From positions 98,411 to 162,410 of the forward strand of contig JAIQDT010014650.1 in NCBI GenBank assembly GCA_021521415.1: DNA of 64,000 nucleotides, written 5' to 3'. The stretch comes from Bidens hawaiensis (taxonomy: Eukaryota; Streptophyta; Magnoliopsida; Asterales; Asteraceae). This document shows, piece by piece, positions 22,566 to 33,044 of the stretch. How positions within the stretch are numbered: the first letter of the stretch is position 1; every line of letters starts with the position of its first letter. Position numbers and translations under genes: made by a program. A model generated the notes under the pieces. It searched no databases. It was not told the origin of the DNA and saw only the letters and a list, made by a program, of their open reading frames with translations.

Positions 22566-23120
22566 TTGTACCCACCGCTTTGTAACTGGTACCATCTGTA
22601 TCTCTACTGCAACCCAAATTCTCTCTGGCCATTACCAGTTCCCGTCACTACCCCTAGCTTGCCACCACAGCCCCCGCCATCGCCATCGCCATCGCCATCG
22701 TCTATTTCTTCCGTCTATGGTTTCGATTTCGATTTTTTGCTGTTGTATGATGTTGTGGGGGTGTCTTTGTGGACTGTTTTTGGGTTCCATTTACGAACCC
22801 AGGCGACGGCGGTTTCCTATGGAGGTACGACGGTGATGTTGTGGCTCCGATTGACTGTCCATCTCCACATATCTCCGATTTACCCGCCAGGTTAGTCCGT
22901 ATGTGTGTGATTTATGCACCTACGCATTCTTCGTGTTCCAATTTGATAGATAGCAATGATTTGGTAACGATTGTGCATGTCGATGACTTAAACTGCCGCA
23001 ACGGTGTCTTAGGGTTTCGATTGGAGGATTCGGGATATCCGACGATTCTCGATAACTTTATCAGGTATGGTGATTACTTTCTGATTGCATATCGATTGTT
23101 GCCCCAAATAATAATCTAGG
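22566..23120 (+). other. Unrecognised exon-like open frames
   Basis: A GC-richer island has overlapping open frames. One, from 22,769 to 23,119, gives 116 codons containing GDGGFLWRYDGDVVAP and MCVIYAPTHSSCSNLIDSND. Upstream there are CATCGC repeats encoding His-Arg or Pro-Ser. An ATCAG/GTATGG sequence near 23,063 could be a splice donor. I do not recognise the product. It could be a gene fragment carried by an element or a short decayed gene; no function is proposed. Confidence 0.3.
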
Positions 23121-24240
23121 GTATATTGGTCGGTGACGGAGGCAAAGGAAGGAGGTGCGCTCTTAGTTGAATTCGTCTTCATTCAGGTAATCTACCGTTT
23201 TGTTTTCTTTATGTTTACGAACTAGAAACAAGACAAGCTCGAGCTGAAGCTTTAAAATATATCTTGAAACCAGCCATGCTCAGCTAAACTATAGAAATGT
23301 CATTGTTTCGGTTCAATTTGATGATAGCTTGAACCGAACTAAAAATCGTTAAGCATCAAAATAGAAGTTTAACATATTTGAGAGAAATAACAATGCCAAT
23401 ATGCAGCAGCAAATCAAACAATGGAATTAAGCCTAAATCACTTTAGATTAAACAAAGATATTTACATTGACAAAGTGCCGATGAATAGAGCATAATACAT
23501 GATATGTCAATTGTATTTTTGTACATTCTCTTAAATCTCATTTTATTACAAAAGGAGAATAATCTTTTGATGGTTATTAAAGTTTGTTTAGTTAATGCTT
23601 TAATACATCTCACATATAAGTGATTCTTACCTACGCATTGCGTAATTGAAACATGTTGTCTCTATTTCGCAGATGATGAAGGACGTCGCTCTCATTTTAC
23701 TCGACTTTTTTGTTGTAGCTTGGTATGTATGCGTCTTTTATTTCGGTTGATTAGGTTTTGTTGTGTTACTTTCTTACCTGTGTGTTCGCAATATAATTTG
23801 TCTTTCTCGGATTTGAATCTCGATTTGGTTTTGCTCACAAGTTGCTTAGTTTATATTACCTCATAGATATAGCACCTCACATCTACTAAGCTTTTAATGG
23901 GTTATATCAACTAACAAAGAAGCCTCATTGAACTCACAAATGCGTGCCTAAACACCTGTCTCCCTCGCTCGCTGTCGCTATCCACCCCCCCCCCTACACA
24001 TTGCGAAGCCCGCGTTCAAACACGACAACTTTGGGTCAGCTAACTAATTTTGTTAGTCGTCATCAAAACACCGCCGCATCGCGGCGGGTCAACCTATTAG
24101 TTTTCTTACATTTAATTATATTCTCTTCTTTAACTTCTTTTTCTGAAATTTATTTTTATCAATTTTATAAATGTTTGATGATTCAAATATGCTCATTATT
24201 TGTTAAGCGTATTAATATTATTATTTTTCTTAGGATTTTA
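23121..24240. other. Unassigned DNA
   Basis: No gene is seen. The stretch from about 24,150 to 24,265 matches 54,870-54,975, linking this area to the block near 55 kb. Confidence 0.5.
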
Positions 24241-24265
24241 AAATTTGCTTTTCTCTCATACACAC

Positions 24266-24336
<71 letters not shown>

Positions 24337-24762
24337 CAAGTTTTTTTATAAAGAGGAACAGAAATGAGAATGATGAGAAGGATTTGCAGCAACATAGAAA
24401 AACCCCTAAAAAATAAAAAAAAATGATAAAAAAACCATAATTCAAAATTTAATAAAATTACAAAAAAAAGCACAAAAATGTTTCCACCATCTTTCTTGTT
24501 ATAAAAAAAAGAAACAATGGTGAGTGAAAAATATTATTGTGTCATTTTTGTTTATTATTGTGTTTTATTTATTTTCGTCATTAATTGTGTCTTTCTTTTT
24601 TTGATATTGTGTTATATTTTGTTAGACATTGTGTTATATTTTGTGATCTATTGGGTTTTTTTTTAGTTATAATTGTGTCTTTTGTTCATTTTCATCATTG
24701 TGTCTTTTCGTCAATTTTTTTAAGCTAGAATGTTTAAAAATTTGCTTTTCTCTCATACACAC

Positions 24763-24803
<41 letters not shown>

Positions 24804-25195
24804 CAAGTTTATTTATAAAGGGGAACAGAAATGAGAATGATGAGAAGGATTTGCAGCAACATAGAAAAACCCCTAAAAATAAAAAAAAATGATAAAAAAA
24901 ACCATAATTCAAAATTTAATAAAATTACAAAAAAAAGCACAAAAATGTTTCCACCATCTTTCTTGTTATAAAAAAAAGACACAATGGTGAGTGAAAAAGA
25001 TTATTGTGTCATTTTTGTTTATTATTGTGTTTTATTTATTTTCGTCATTAATTGTGTATTTCTTTTTTTTGATATTGTGTTATATTTTGTTAGACATTGT
25101 GTTATATTTTGTGATCTATTGGGTTTTTTTTAAGTTATAATTGTGTCTTTTGTTCATTTTCATCATTGCGTCTTTTCGTCAATTTTTTAAGCTAG
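24241..25195. repeat. Direct duplication of a TA-flanked repeat, period about 497 bp
   Basis: Two nearly identical units start with AAATTTGCTTTTCTCTCATA at 24,241 and 24,738. Each contains a (TA)n run, then AAGGTCAAGTTT, GAACAGAAATGAGAATGATG, AACCCCTAAAAA, and repeated TTGTGTC motifs. The first unit has the longer TA run (24,270-24,333, against 24,770-24,799). The unit resembles the left part of the MITE at 55,810-56,420. Confidence 0.85.
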
Positions 25196-26869
25196 AATGT
25201 TTAGAAATGTTTCTCTAGATGATTAAAATGGCTTGGTTTAAAGATATTTAACTCTTATAGGGAAACGAAAAAGATTTTGTATTTTTATTTTGCACATTCT
25301 AATTATGATTGACGCATGTTGTATATATTGAATTTTTATTTTGTTCTGTTTTATTGTCATGTGACCTAATTTAATTGACCCGATATATATAAATATATAA
25401 AAAAAATCTAGTGACTGATAGCTTCTTGTTGAAAGTTTTCTAGAATCACTAAAAAAATTCATGAATCTGCCACTAGTCAATGCACAACTTTTAGGGAGTC
25501 AAGGACATCCAAGGGGAAACAAACAATCTAAAATTTACCGCGTTGTCGTTGCAGCGCACCAAATCAACCTTACTGGTTTAAATTATATAAGTTTTGTTCC
25601 ATCTTTGAAAAATCAAAATAGAGTTATATGTTTTGTAAGTATATGTATGTTACTTACGGCTAATTACTTTTCTAAGATTAAAAAGAGAGTTATGTAATAT
25701 AATCTTAGTATGCGATATATTACTTTAATTGTCTATCTTTTGTATTAAATTCTATACGATATCACAATACAAGAAGGGGACTCGCCGATTAAAACTCATT
25801 AGTTTCGTAAGATACTTTATCCCCGGCCTTTTTCCAAAATATAGGGTTTTTGTTTGCTTTTCCACAATTGCAGATTCTTCTCATTTCCAACGTTTTCTTT
25901 GTCTTTAAAGCTTCGATTTATTAACAGATTCTTGAAATTTTCGTCCTTCATATAGCATCAAAAGCATTCTAAAATTCATGAATCTACCACTTGTCAATAG
26001 TGTATGTAAATCTTTCAAGGAGTCTAAGACACCCAATGGGAAACACACAATCTAGAATTCACCGCGTCCGTGCTACAACGTACAATATAGCCTTACTAGT
26101 GTAAAGTGCATATGTTTTGTTCCATTTTAGACAAATCAAAATAGAACTTATATACAACCAATTATTTTTTTAGAATCTGAAATTGAGTTGTGAAATATAC
26201 TCTTATTAAGCGGTATACTACGTTAACTATCTATCTTTTGCATTAAATTCTAATCTATATCACAATATCACTACTAGAAAATTGAGCAATTGCGACCAAA
26301 ATTTCTACCGAAAAAAATGGTAACAATTTTAGCGACCGATTTAGCAAATTTGCTACCGATAAGCGTAGTTATTTGACAAGGTAGCTAAGCGGTCAAAAAT
26401 GTTGCAACCATTTATTTTCGGTGGTCAAGTGGTTGGAGTTTTTGAAACCGTTTTTTAAGCGGTCGGAGTTTTTACAACCGAGTTGCTACTAGTGGCAAAG
26501 TGGTCATAGTAGAGCAATTGCGACCTGCGTTTTTCCAACTACATTTTCAGTTGCAAAACGGTCGCAACAAGGTAATTGTAACCGTTTTCCGACCGAAACG
26601 GCAGTCGTAAATGCTTAGTTTTCTAGTATTGTATAAGAAGGGGAGCCTCTCACCCGACTTATAAAGCTCGATCATTTGTTTCGTTAAATACTTTATTCCG
26701 ACCTTTTTCCAAAATATAGGGTTTCTGTTTTCGTTTCAACAATTGAAGATTCTTCTTGTTTCCAACGTTTTTTTGTCTTTTAAAGCTTCGATTTCTTAAC
26801 AACTTCCTGAAACTTCCGACCTTCGTTTAGCATTCACTACATTCTAAAACTACTTTAAAATTGATTCTT
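25196..26869 (+). repeat. EBS-like 5' region, second copy
   Basis: This matches 10,824-12,540 and leads directly to the ATG of an EBS-like exon 1 at 26,870. It includes the same doubled unit structure. It differs by a CACTA insertion at 26,269-26,631. No coding sequence is present. Confidence 0.6.
26269..26631. mobile_element. CACTA-type MITE, 363 bp, TSD TAT
   Basis: The ends are CACTACTAGAAAA and, inverted, CAATACTAGAAAA, with the 3 bp duplication TAT at 26,266-26,268 and 26,632-26,634. The paralog at 12,281 reads CACAATATAAGAAGG, a clean empty site. The interior has inverted subterminal motifs around GCGACC/GGTCGC. There is no transposase. Confidence 0.9.
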
Positions 26870-26877
26870 ATGGCACC

Positions 26878-27914
26878 TGAAGAAACACTAAGTAACCCCG
26901 GGCAGATTATAGGTAATCTGGGGGCCAGGTAATGTTTCCCACGAAGGTTAGGTCCAGCAGAGTAAGTTGTACTTCAGGGAACCTGCAAAACAGACACCGT
27001 AAGCTCGTCACTGAGAAGGGGGGGGTTCCTCCTTGTGACCACCCTCCGGCGTGAGAATCAGTCTATATTGCTCTTTGAATATAAAAGTATATGAATACTA
27101 TAAGAGCAGTTATCAAGTAAGTTATACGAGATTGTAGATGATCTTACCATTCCAAGATATTGGAGTATTTATAGCCGAAGGTAGGTTTTCTAGAAGGTAC
27201 AGCCGGCTGAATAGTATTCCTGTTCAACCAACAGTGGATTACGCACAGGCCATACTGGTTGGTGGGTAGGTTACAGCCAACAGTAATAAAGTCGGCTGCA
27301 CTATTCCACCAACTGTAGACCATGCACGTCCTACTGACTGTGGATTGTACGCAGGCCATGCTGGTTGGTGAATAGGTTACGGCCAATAGTAATACTATTC
27401 CACCAACTGTAGGCTGCGCCTGCTCCACAGTGAGAGTTGGTGAGTAGGCAGCGGCTAATAGTGACAAACAGTACTAGAGGGTGCTCCTCCTCGCACTGTT
27501 GTCGGTGAGCTGTCACCCTGTGATTGGCTCATGGGCTGTTCTGGTCAGATCGTCTGTCCTATCCATACCTTGGTAGGTATGGTACAAAAGATCTTTCAGA
27601 ATCAGACTGGCTCATTTGGGCGGGATTGTTCCCGCCTTGCTCATGCCTTCACGTGACTGCTGAAGTAGCTAATCTTGTACGTGTAGCCTTGCTGTCTGCG
27701 GGTAGCCTTCCCTGATGGCTTGTATCCGCAACTGCGGGAACAGGCGGGGTACTTCACCATTGAGAGGCTTTCCCTGCGTGTACAGCTTGCGTACTGCGCG
27801 TAAGATTCTATGAGCATGGTGGGTCCTGCGGGAGCAGATGGCCTTTGCGCAGACAACCCTGTTCCAGGTGAGTCTTGCGGGACCAACTGGTCTCTGCTGG
27901 GACCTACCTCTTCA
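26878..27914 (-). repeat. 3' LTR of the Tat element
   Basis: 1,037 bp, reading the same as the LTR at 38,474-39,510 throughout. On the minus strand it begins TGAAGAGGTAGG and ends TTTCTTCA. Internal short repeats around CCAACTGTAG/CCAACAGT are present. Confidence 0.95.
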
Positions 27915-27928
27915 AGTCCCCCCAGTCC
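27915..27928 (-). promoter_or_regulatory. Polypurine tract of the Tat element
   Basis: The minus strand reads GGACTGGGGGGACT directly before the 3' LTR, the expected place for the plus-strand DNA primer. Confidence 0.8.
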
Positions 27929-28286
27929 AATGTTCTTCTCATGCGTGTTTAATAAAGTGAGGTGAACTTTTGGACTTAAGCAAAGGGTTTTGAAAAGGGT
28001 TTTGTAAGGTTTTCCATGGGAAGTCCTTGTCACTTGCAGAAATGCCCGAGTTTCCTGCTTGGTCTTTGGGTATGATGCGGGTAGGTCTGTAACCTCCTCG
28101 TAAGTCAGGAGCATTGAGTCCCAGTTGTATGTATTTTCCATGAGGTTTTGGTAGTTTCGAACATAGTGATCAATTATGTTAAGACCACCAATTCCATCTT
28201 GGAGCTTCAAACAACGTAGTTCTCGACGCTCCCGCTATGCGGGGATGTTATTTCCGTTTCCGCAAGCATTGCCCAGAAGATCCTTC

Positions 28287-28765
28287 TTGGTTTCAATTCC
28301 CAGCGGAGCGCTAGGTATGTGAAGGGTTTTGCCTTAACACTTGTACCTGCGCTCGTCTTACGGTTATTTTACTTCCAAGGTATTCCTGGCGTCAATTCCC
28401 TGCGGGTACTAGGTATGTGCAGGATTTTGCCTTTACACTGTACCCGCACCCGTCTTATAGTTGGTTGCCGAGGAATACTTGGCTTCAATTCCCTGCGGGT
28501 GCTAGGTATGTGAAGGGTTTCGCCTTAACACTGTACCCGCATCCGTCTTATGGTTACTTGTTTGCCAAGGTTTTCTTGGCTTCAATTCCCTGCGGGTGCT
28601 AGGTGTGTGAAGGGTTTCGCCCTAACACTGTACCCGCATCCGTCTTATGGTTACTTGTTTGCCAAGGTTTTCTTGGCTTCAATTCCCTGCGGGTGCTAGG
28701 TGTGTGAAGGGTTTCGCCCTAACACTGTACCCGCATCCGTCTTACGGTTACTTGTTTGCCAAGGG
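28287..28765 (+). repeat. Tandem repeat, 97 bp x about 5
   Basis: Units start TTCAATTCCCTGCGGGT; the last three start at 28,484, 28,581 and 28,678, exactly 97 bp apart and nearly identical, while the first two are more diverged. Each contains AACACTGTACCCGCATCCG. The array lies just upstream of the antisense gene's promoter. Confidence 0.95.
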
Positions 28766-29034
28766 GGGATTTTCCCGCTTACTATTTAATATTTTCGAAT
28801 TTTGAATTTTGAAATTCGAAGAGTTGGTGAAAAGATAAGAACAGTCCAAACCTCTGAAACGTCGTGCGACAGTTTCTTCTGACTGTGTCAGGACGTGCAG
28901 GAAGTTATGGTGACGTGACAGAACATGGTCATTCCAGTCGCTTTTTCAGGCGCGTGGGCGTGATTTTTCTGGCGCGTGGCCGCGAAATTACTGGCACACG
29001 TCCTTTCAACAGCTGTTGCCAGCCTGTTTTTTGC

Positions 29035-29116
29035 CACGTGTCATAGTTTCATTGCACTTTTGATTTCTCTCTCCTCCGCATTAAATTCACCGCATTAATT
29101 GCGATTACTATATAAA
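29035..29116 (+). promoter_or_regulatory. Promoter of the antisense gene (G-box and TATA)
   Basis: A TATATAAA box (29,109-29,116) lies 118 bp before the ATG. A G-box CACGTG (29,035-29,040, in GCCACGTGTCA) lies 70 bp further up, and a TGACGTG motif is at about 28,911. This is a canonical plant promoter layout, so the antisense gene probably has its own transcript independent of the LTR. Confidence 0.7.
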
Positions 29117-29233
29117 GGGGAAGAGAGTTATCTGTAATTCACACTTTCACCTTTCTTCTTCTTCTCAAGTAATTTCCGGCAAATTTTTCTGTTCAGTAAA
29201 GCCTTACTCTGAAATCTTTTTCTTTTTTCCACC

Positions 29234-32212
29234 ATGTCTTCTCATGATACTGATGATCAGAAGACTGCTGGCGAATGCCAGTGTTCTCTTCCTGTCGATC
29301 TGTACCAGTATATCGTCAGGAAGTTCATGCTCGAGTCTCTCGAGCCTGAGTTTCCTGAACCCCACCATACTGTGTACGATGCCCCTAGTGGCAAGATCGG
29401 GGTTTATGCTGCATTCTTTGTCTACGGAAACCTTAGGTTTCCGTTGACAAAGTTTGTGTACCGTGTCCTGGAGAGGCACGGTGTGCACCTGACAGAGGTG
29501 CACCCCATGGCCATTGCCAAGGTCCGGCACTTTGAGTGGGTGTGCCGGATACTGGGCCTTGAGCCCTTTGTTGATCGTCTGATGACCTTCTACACTTGGA
29601 GGTGCATCCAGGGGTGGTACACTCTTACAACCCGTATAAAGGGTTTAAAGATTTGTACCACCGAGCGGAGTCTTCGCTCATGGAGAAGAGAGTTCTTCTT
29701 CATATCTGCTCGCGCCGTCCCCATCGCCATGAAGTTTAAGAATGGCCAGGCGCTTCCGAACCTTCCCGCCCTTAACTACGAGGAGGCGGAATGGTTTTCG
29801 AAGATATCCCGGGTCCAGTCCCCGGTTTTCCGTTTTCCGGAGTCGGCGATGGTGATGCTGGGGATGAGCCGGGTGTGGAAGGCGGCGAATGCGGATAAGG
29901 TTCCGATCGTCCTTGAATATGGTTCGAACTCTACCCCTTATGGTATGTCTTGTTTCTTTTTTGCTGACTACGATTTTTTCTAACTTTCTTGTTGATTTCA
30001 GAGGGTAACGATCTTCAGTCGCTCCTGAATCCGCGGGAGGAAGATGGTCCTGCGCGGATGGGTACTCGTGCTCTGGACGAGAACGAGTTGCCCATCCTCG
30101 AGCAGACTGCGGGTCGGTTCGTGGAGGTTTACCCGCCAGGCCAAGAGATCCTGAGCCACCGACGGCCAGGTAAGCCTATCTTCTATCCTGAACCTCTCAA
30201 AGCTGTGCCTGCTGCTGGAGTTCATGACATTTCTTCTTCTGAGGAATCCGCAGAAGGTCCTCCACTGGTGCGGAAGAGAAAGACTGCCGTCGCGAAGGGC
30301 AAGGAGAAGGTGGCCTCTACGGCCGACCCGGTAGTCCTATCTGACTCGGAGTCAGATAATGCAGAGGTGGCGGGGAAGCCCGGTGGTGAAGAGACCACCG
30401 CTCCGGAGGCTGCAGGTGTCACCTCCGAGGAGGCAGCGGCAACGACGGTTACCGGTGTCAAGAGGCCGGCTCCATCGGGTTCGCCCCCGCTCGTCCGTGC
30501 GTTCAAGCTCAAGAAACCCCGTAAGTGCCCCCATAATTCTTGTCTAGATTTGTTGTTTAAAATAAATTTTTCTAACACTTTTGCTTTATGTAGGTGTGGA
30601 TGTTGACGCATTCCAGGGTGGAGTTGGAGCAAGTATTCCCCCGCCAATGACGGTAGGCTCGGTCAGCCTTCCCGAGGCATCGACCCAGGCGTCTACGCCT
30701 GCTTCCGCTGGTTCCAGCCTTCCTGAGGCTGTTCCAGCTGAGAAGGTGTCTCCGCCGGCCGTGAGTGCAATTTTTACAGCATCTTTCACGGAGCCGGCGG
30801 TTACTGTTGCTGAGGAGGTGGCGCCAACCATGGCTACCACAGCGGCTGCCACTATACCTGCGCCACCGGCACCGACGGCCGGACCTTCAGGTATGCGCCA
30901 GGCTTCCCGCCGATCTATGCCACCTTCCCGTCTGCCTGACCTGTTGGATGGATTTCCTTTAGGTTCAGGTGATGGGTTTGGCGGCTATCGGCCTGTTATT
31001 GACCCTACAGGTACGTAGGGTTCTTTTTCCTTTACATATTTTTATCATCTTTTCCTAACTGCCTTTGTTTCTTTTGCAGTGTCGGATTCCAATGAAGTGT
31101 ATGTTCCTAGATGGAACATACGCCGAGGAACAACCCTTCGCACCCCTGTGGAGTGCGTGGACTGGGCTCGCCACGCTGCTCCTCATGGTGCGTTGGGGGA
31201 AGCCATGGCTAGCTACCAAGAGGGTAGGCTAACCAATGAGCTTCGGGTTCTCCAGGCCCGAACGCAGCCCCGCGTCGAGCTGCTTTGTCGTGAAAACGAC
31301 AAGTTAAAAGCAGCTCGCGCGAAAGATATATCTGAAGCGCGGGCTCTTCGGGAGGAGAACCGGCAGTTGGCCGCTGCCGCAGCCGAGAAGGAGAAGGCAT
31401 TCAAGGCCCTTGAGGTTGAAGTCCAGGCGCGACTCGAGGCCCGCTCCAAGGCTGCCCAAGCTGTGAATGAACAACTTCGGCTGGCCAAGGAGACTGCGCG
31501 AAACTCAACTGAGAGGGCTGCCAAGGCTGAAGCTGTTGCTGAGCCACTTCGCGAAGAGAATGAGCAGCTTAAATGCAAATTAAAGGCTCTTCAACATGCT
31601 CATGACGCCTTGGCAATGGAAGATGCCAAGAAGCTGCAGGAGATCCTTGACCAGAGGGGGGTGCTTGACCGTACTGAAAGGAAACTCAAAAGCGTCGAAG
31701 AAGCTGCCGCCAAGGAAGTTCAACTTGCCAACCTTGATAAAAGCGGAGCCGAACGTGCTTGTAAAGAAAGTCAAGCTACCCTCCAATGGTTGCTTCGAGA
31801 AGCGTTGCCTCAGGTATCCTCTTTTTCTTTACGCTTTCTGCTCGTAATTAGAAAATGTTCTAACTTTATTCTTTTGTAGGTTGTGCGTCAGGTCCTTTCA
31901 GAGACCTCTTATGACGATGCGATGAGCGCAGCCCTCAACGCTTCTCATGAGGATGGGCAGAAGACTGGCTTCCTGCTTGGTCTAGGGTTTGCTGAGAGAG
32001 GCTTTCCGCCCTCCAACTTCCCTTTATTCAATGTTAACACTGAAGCTGCTTATGACCAAGCTGTGAACCAGTACGCTGCCTTCCCGCATCCAGTGGTGGA
32101 GAAGGTGAATGAAGCTGCTGCTGCTGATGATGGGCTAAACATCCTTAAGGCTTTCCTTGGGCAGTCGCGCTCTGATGGTGCTGGCCCAAGCGGAGGTGGC
32201 CCTGAAGCCTGA
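29234..32212 (+). CDS. Antisense five-exon gene of the Tat element (Transposase_28-like, coiled coil)
   Basis: Five exons (29,234-29,942; 30,002-30,520; 30,594-31,010; 31,080-31,813; 31,880-32,212) join at GT-AG sites to give exactly 904 codons including TGA, in frame at every junction. Exon 1 encodes a conserved domain (VRKFMLESLEPEFPEPHHTV, AAFFVYGNLRFPLTKFVYRV, FEWVCRILGLEPFVDRL, WRREFFFISA) like the Pfam family called putative gypsy-type transposon (Transposase_28). Exons 2-3 are Ser/Pro/Ala-rich and probably disordered. Exon 4 encodes a long coiled coil with LREENRQLAAAAAEKEKAF-like heptads. Exon 5 ends in a Gly/Pro tail. It runs opposite to gag-pol, between pol and the 3' LTR, as known for Tat extra ORFs. 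Function is unknown; it is not part of the virion genes. Confidence 0.85.
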
Positions 32213-32426
32213 TCCTGAAGATCCCTTCCCGCTGGTAGGATAGACTTAGCTTTGTATAGATTTCTTTTAGGCGGGTAGTTACCCAGCCATTCTTGTAAAT
32301 GATTGTGAAATATTAATCTCTTTGCGTATAAGATTGTTATTTCCTTCCTTGGGTTCTTTGCTTTATAAACTTATGACTTGCATACTTAGTTTAAATTAGC
32401 AATTTCCCAAGTGTTTAGAATAAGAA

Positions 32427-32880
32427 CCTTTGAACGTGGTTGATGATGGGCTAAAGTTTCGCCTCCTCCTTCGTGATTGTGCGGGTAAAACCGTCACTTG
32501 CACTTGGTAGGATGGCTAACCTTTACCCTCTATCTGACCTGCGTGTAGGTTTTTCAAAATTTCTAAGGCATTAAGTTAAACCTTTGAACGTGGTTGATAA
32601 TGGACTAAAGTTTTTGCTCCCTCTTTCGTGATTGTGCGGGTGTAACCGTCACTTGCACTTAGAAGGATGGCTTTAACTTTAGACCTATATCTGACCTGCG
32701 TGTAGGTTTTTCTTATCCTTTTTTAAGTGTTCATAAGTTAACCTTTTAACGTGGTAGATGGTAAGTTAAGTTTGGCTTCCTTGAATGTGATTGTGCGGGT
32801 AAGACCGTCACTTGCACTTACAAGGATGGCTAAACTTTACCTACATCTGACCTGCGTGTAGGTTTTCCTTAGAACTTTTT
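32427..32880 (+). repeat. Tandem repeat, about 154-161 bp x 3
   Basis: Units start CCTTTGAACGTGG at 32,427 and 32,581 and CCTTTTAACGTGG at 32,742. Each contains GATTGTGCGGGTAA, CCGTCACTTGCACTT and TCTGACCTGCGTGTAGGTTT. It lies between the stop of the antisense gene and the stop of gag-pol. Confidence 0.9.
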
Positions 32881-33044
32881 TAACATTTTGGCGTTGTGTT
32901 TATGCGGGTATTGCCGCCTTCCACACGCAACTACTTCTTCCTGTAAGGGAAGTTCATAGGTTACAAGCTATCGATACATCATGAAAGGAGAATCATTTCC
33001 ATTAGAAGTGGCTCTAGGCCTTTTCTTTATAAGTTGGAATTGAT

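Noticed and set aside
22552..22836. 94-codon frame with Arg-His repeats
   Set aside because: It is a translation of a CATCGC microsatellite-like stretch; the neighbouring frames are equally open.
24230..24445. Frames rich in Tyr-Ile repeats over TA runs, here and at 18.7, 55.8, 56.8 and 57.5 kb
   Set aside because: They are translations of TA microsatellites, not proteins.
27144..27467. 107-codon frames in both LTRs (27,144-27,467 and 38,740-39,063)
   Set aside because: They are identical only because the LTRs are. They lie in U3-like regulatory sequence and show no domain.
27641..28210. 189-codon minus-strand frame across the 3' LTR border
   Set aside because: It runs through the polypurine tract and LTR start, which no element gene does. 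The internal part is not recognised and is short.
28287..28765. CRISPR-like array
   Set aside because: The repeats are direct 97 bp units without unique spacers, in a plant retrotransposon.
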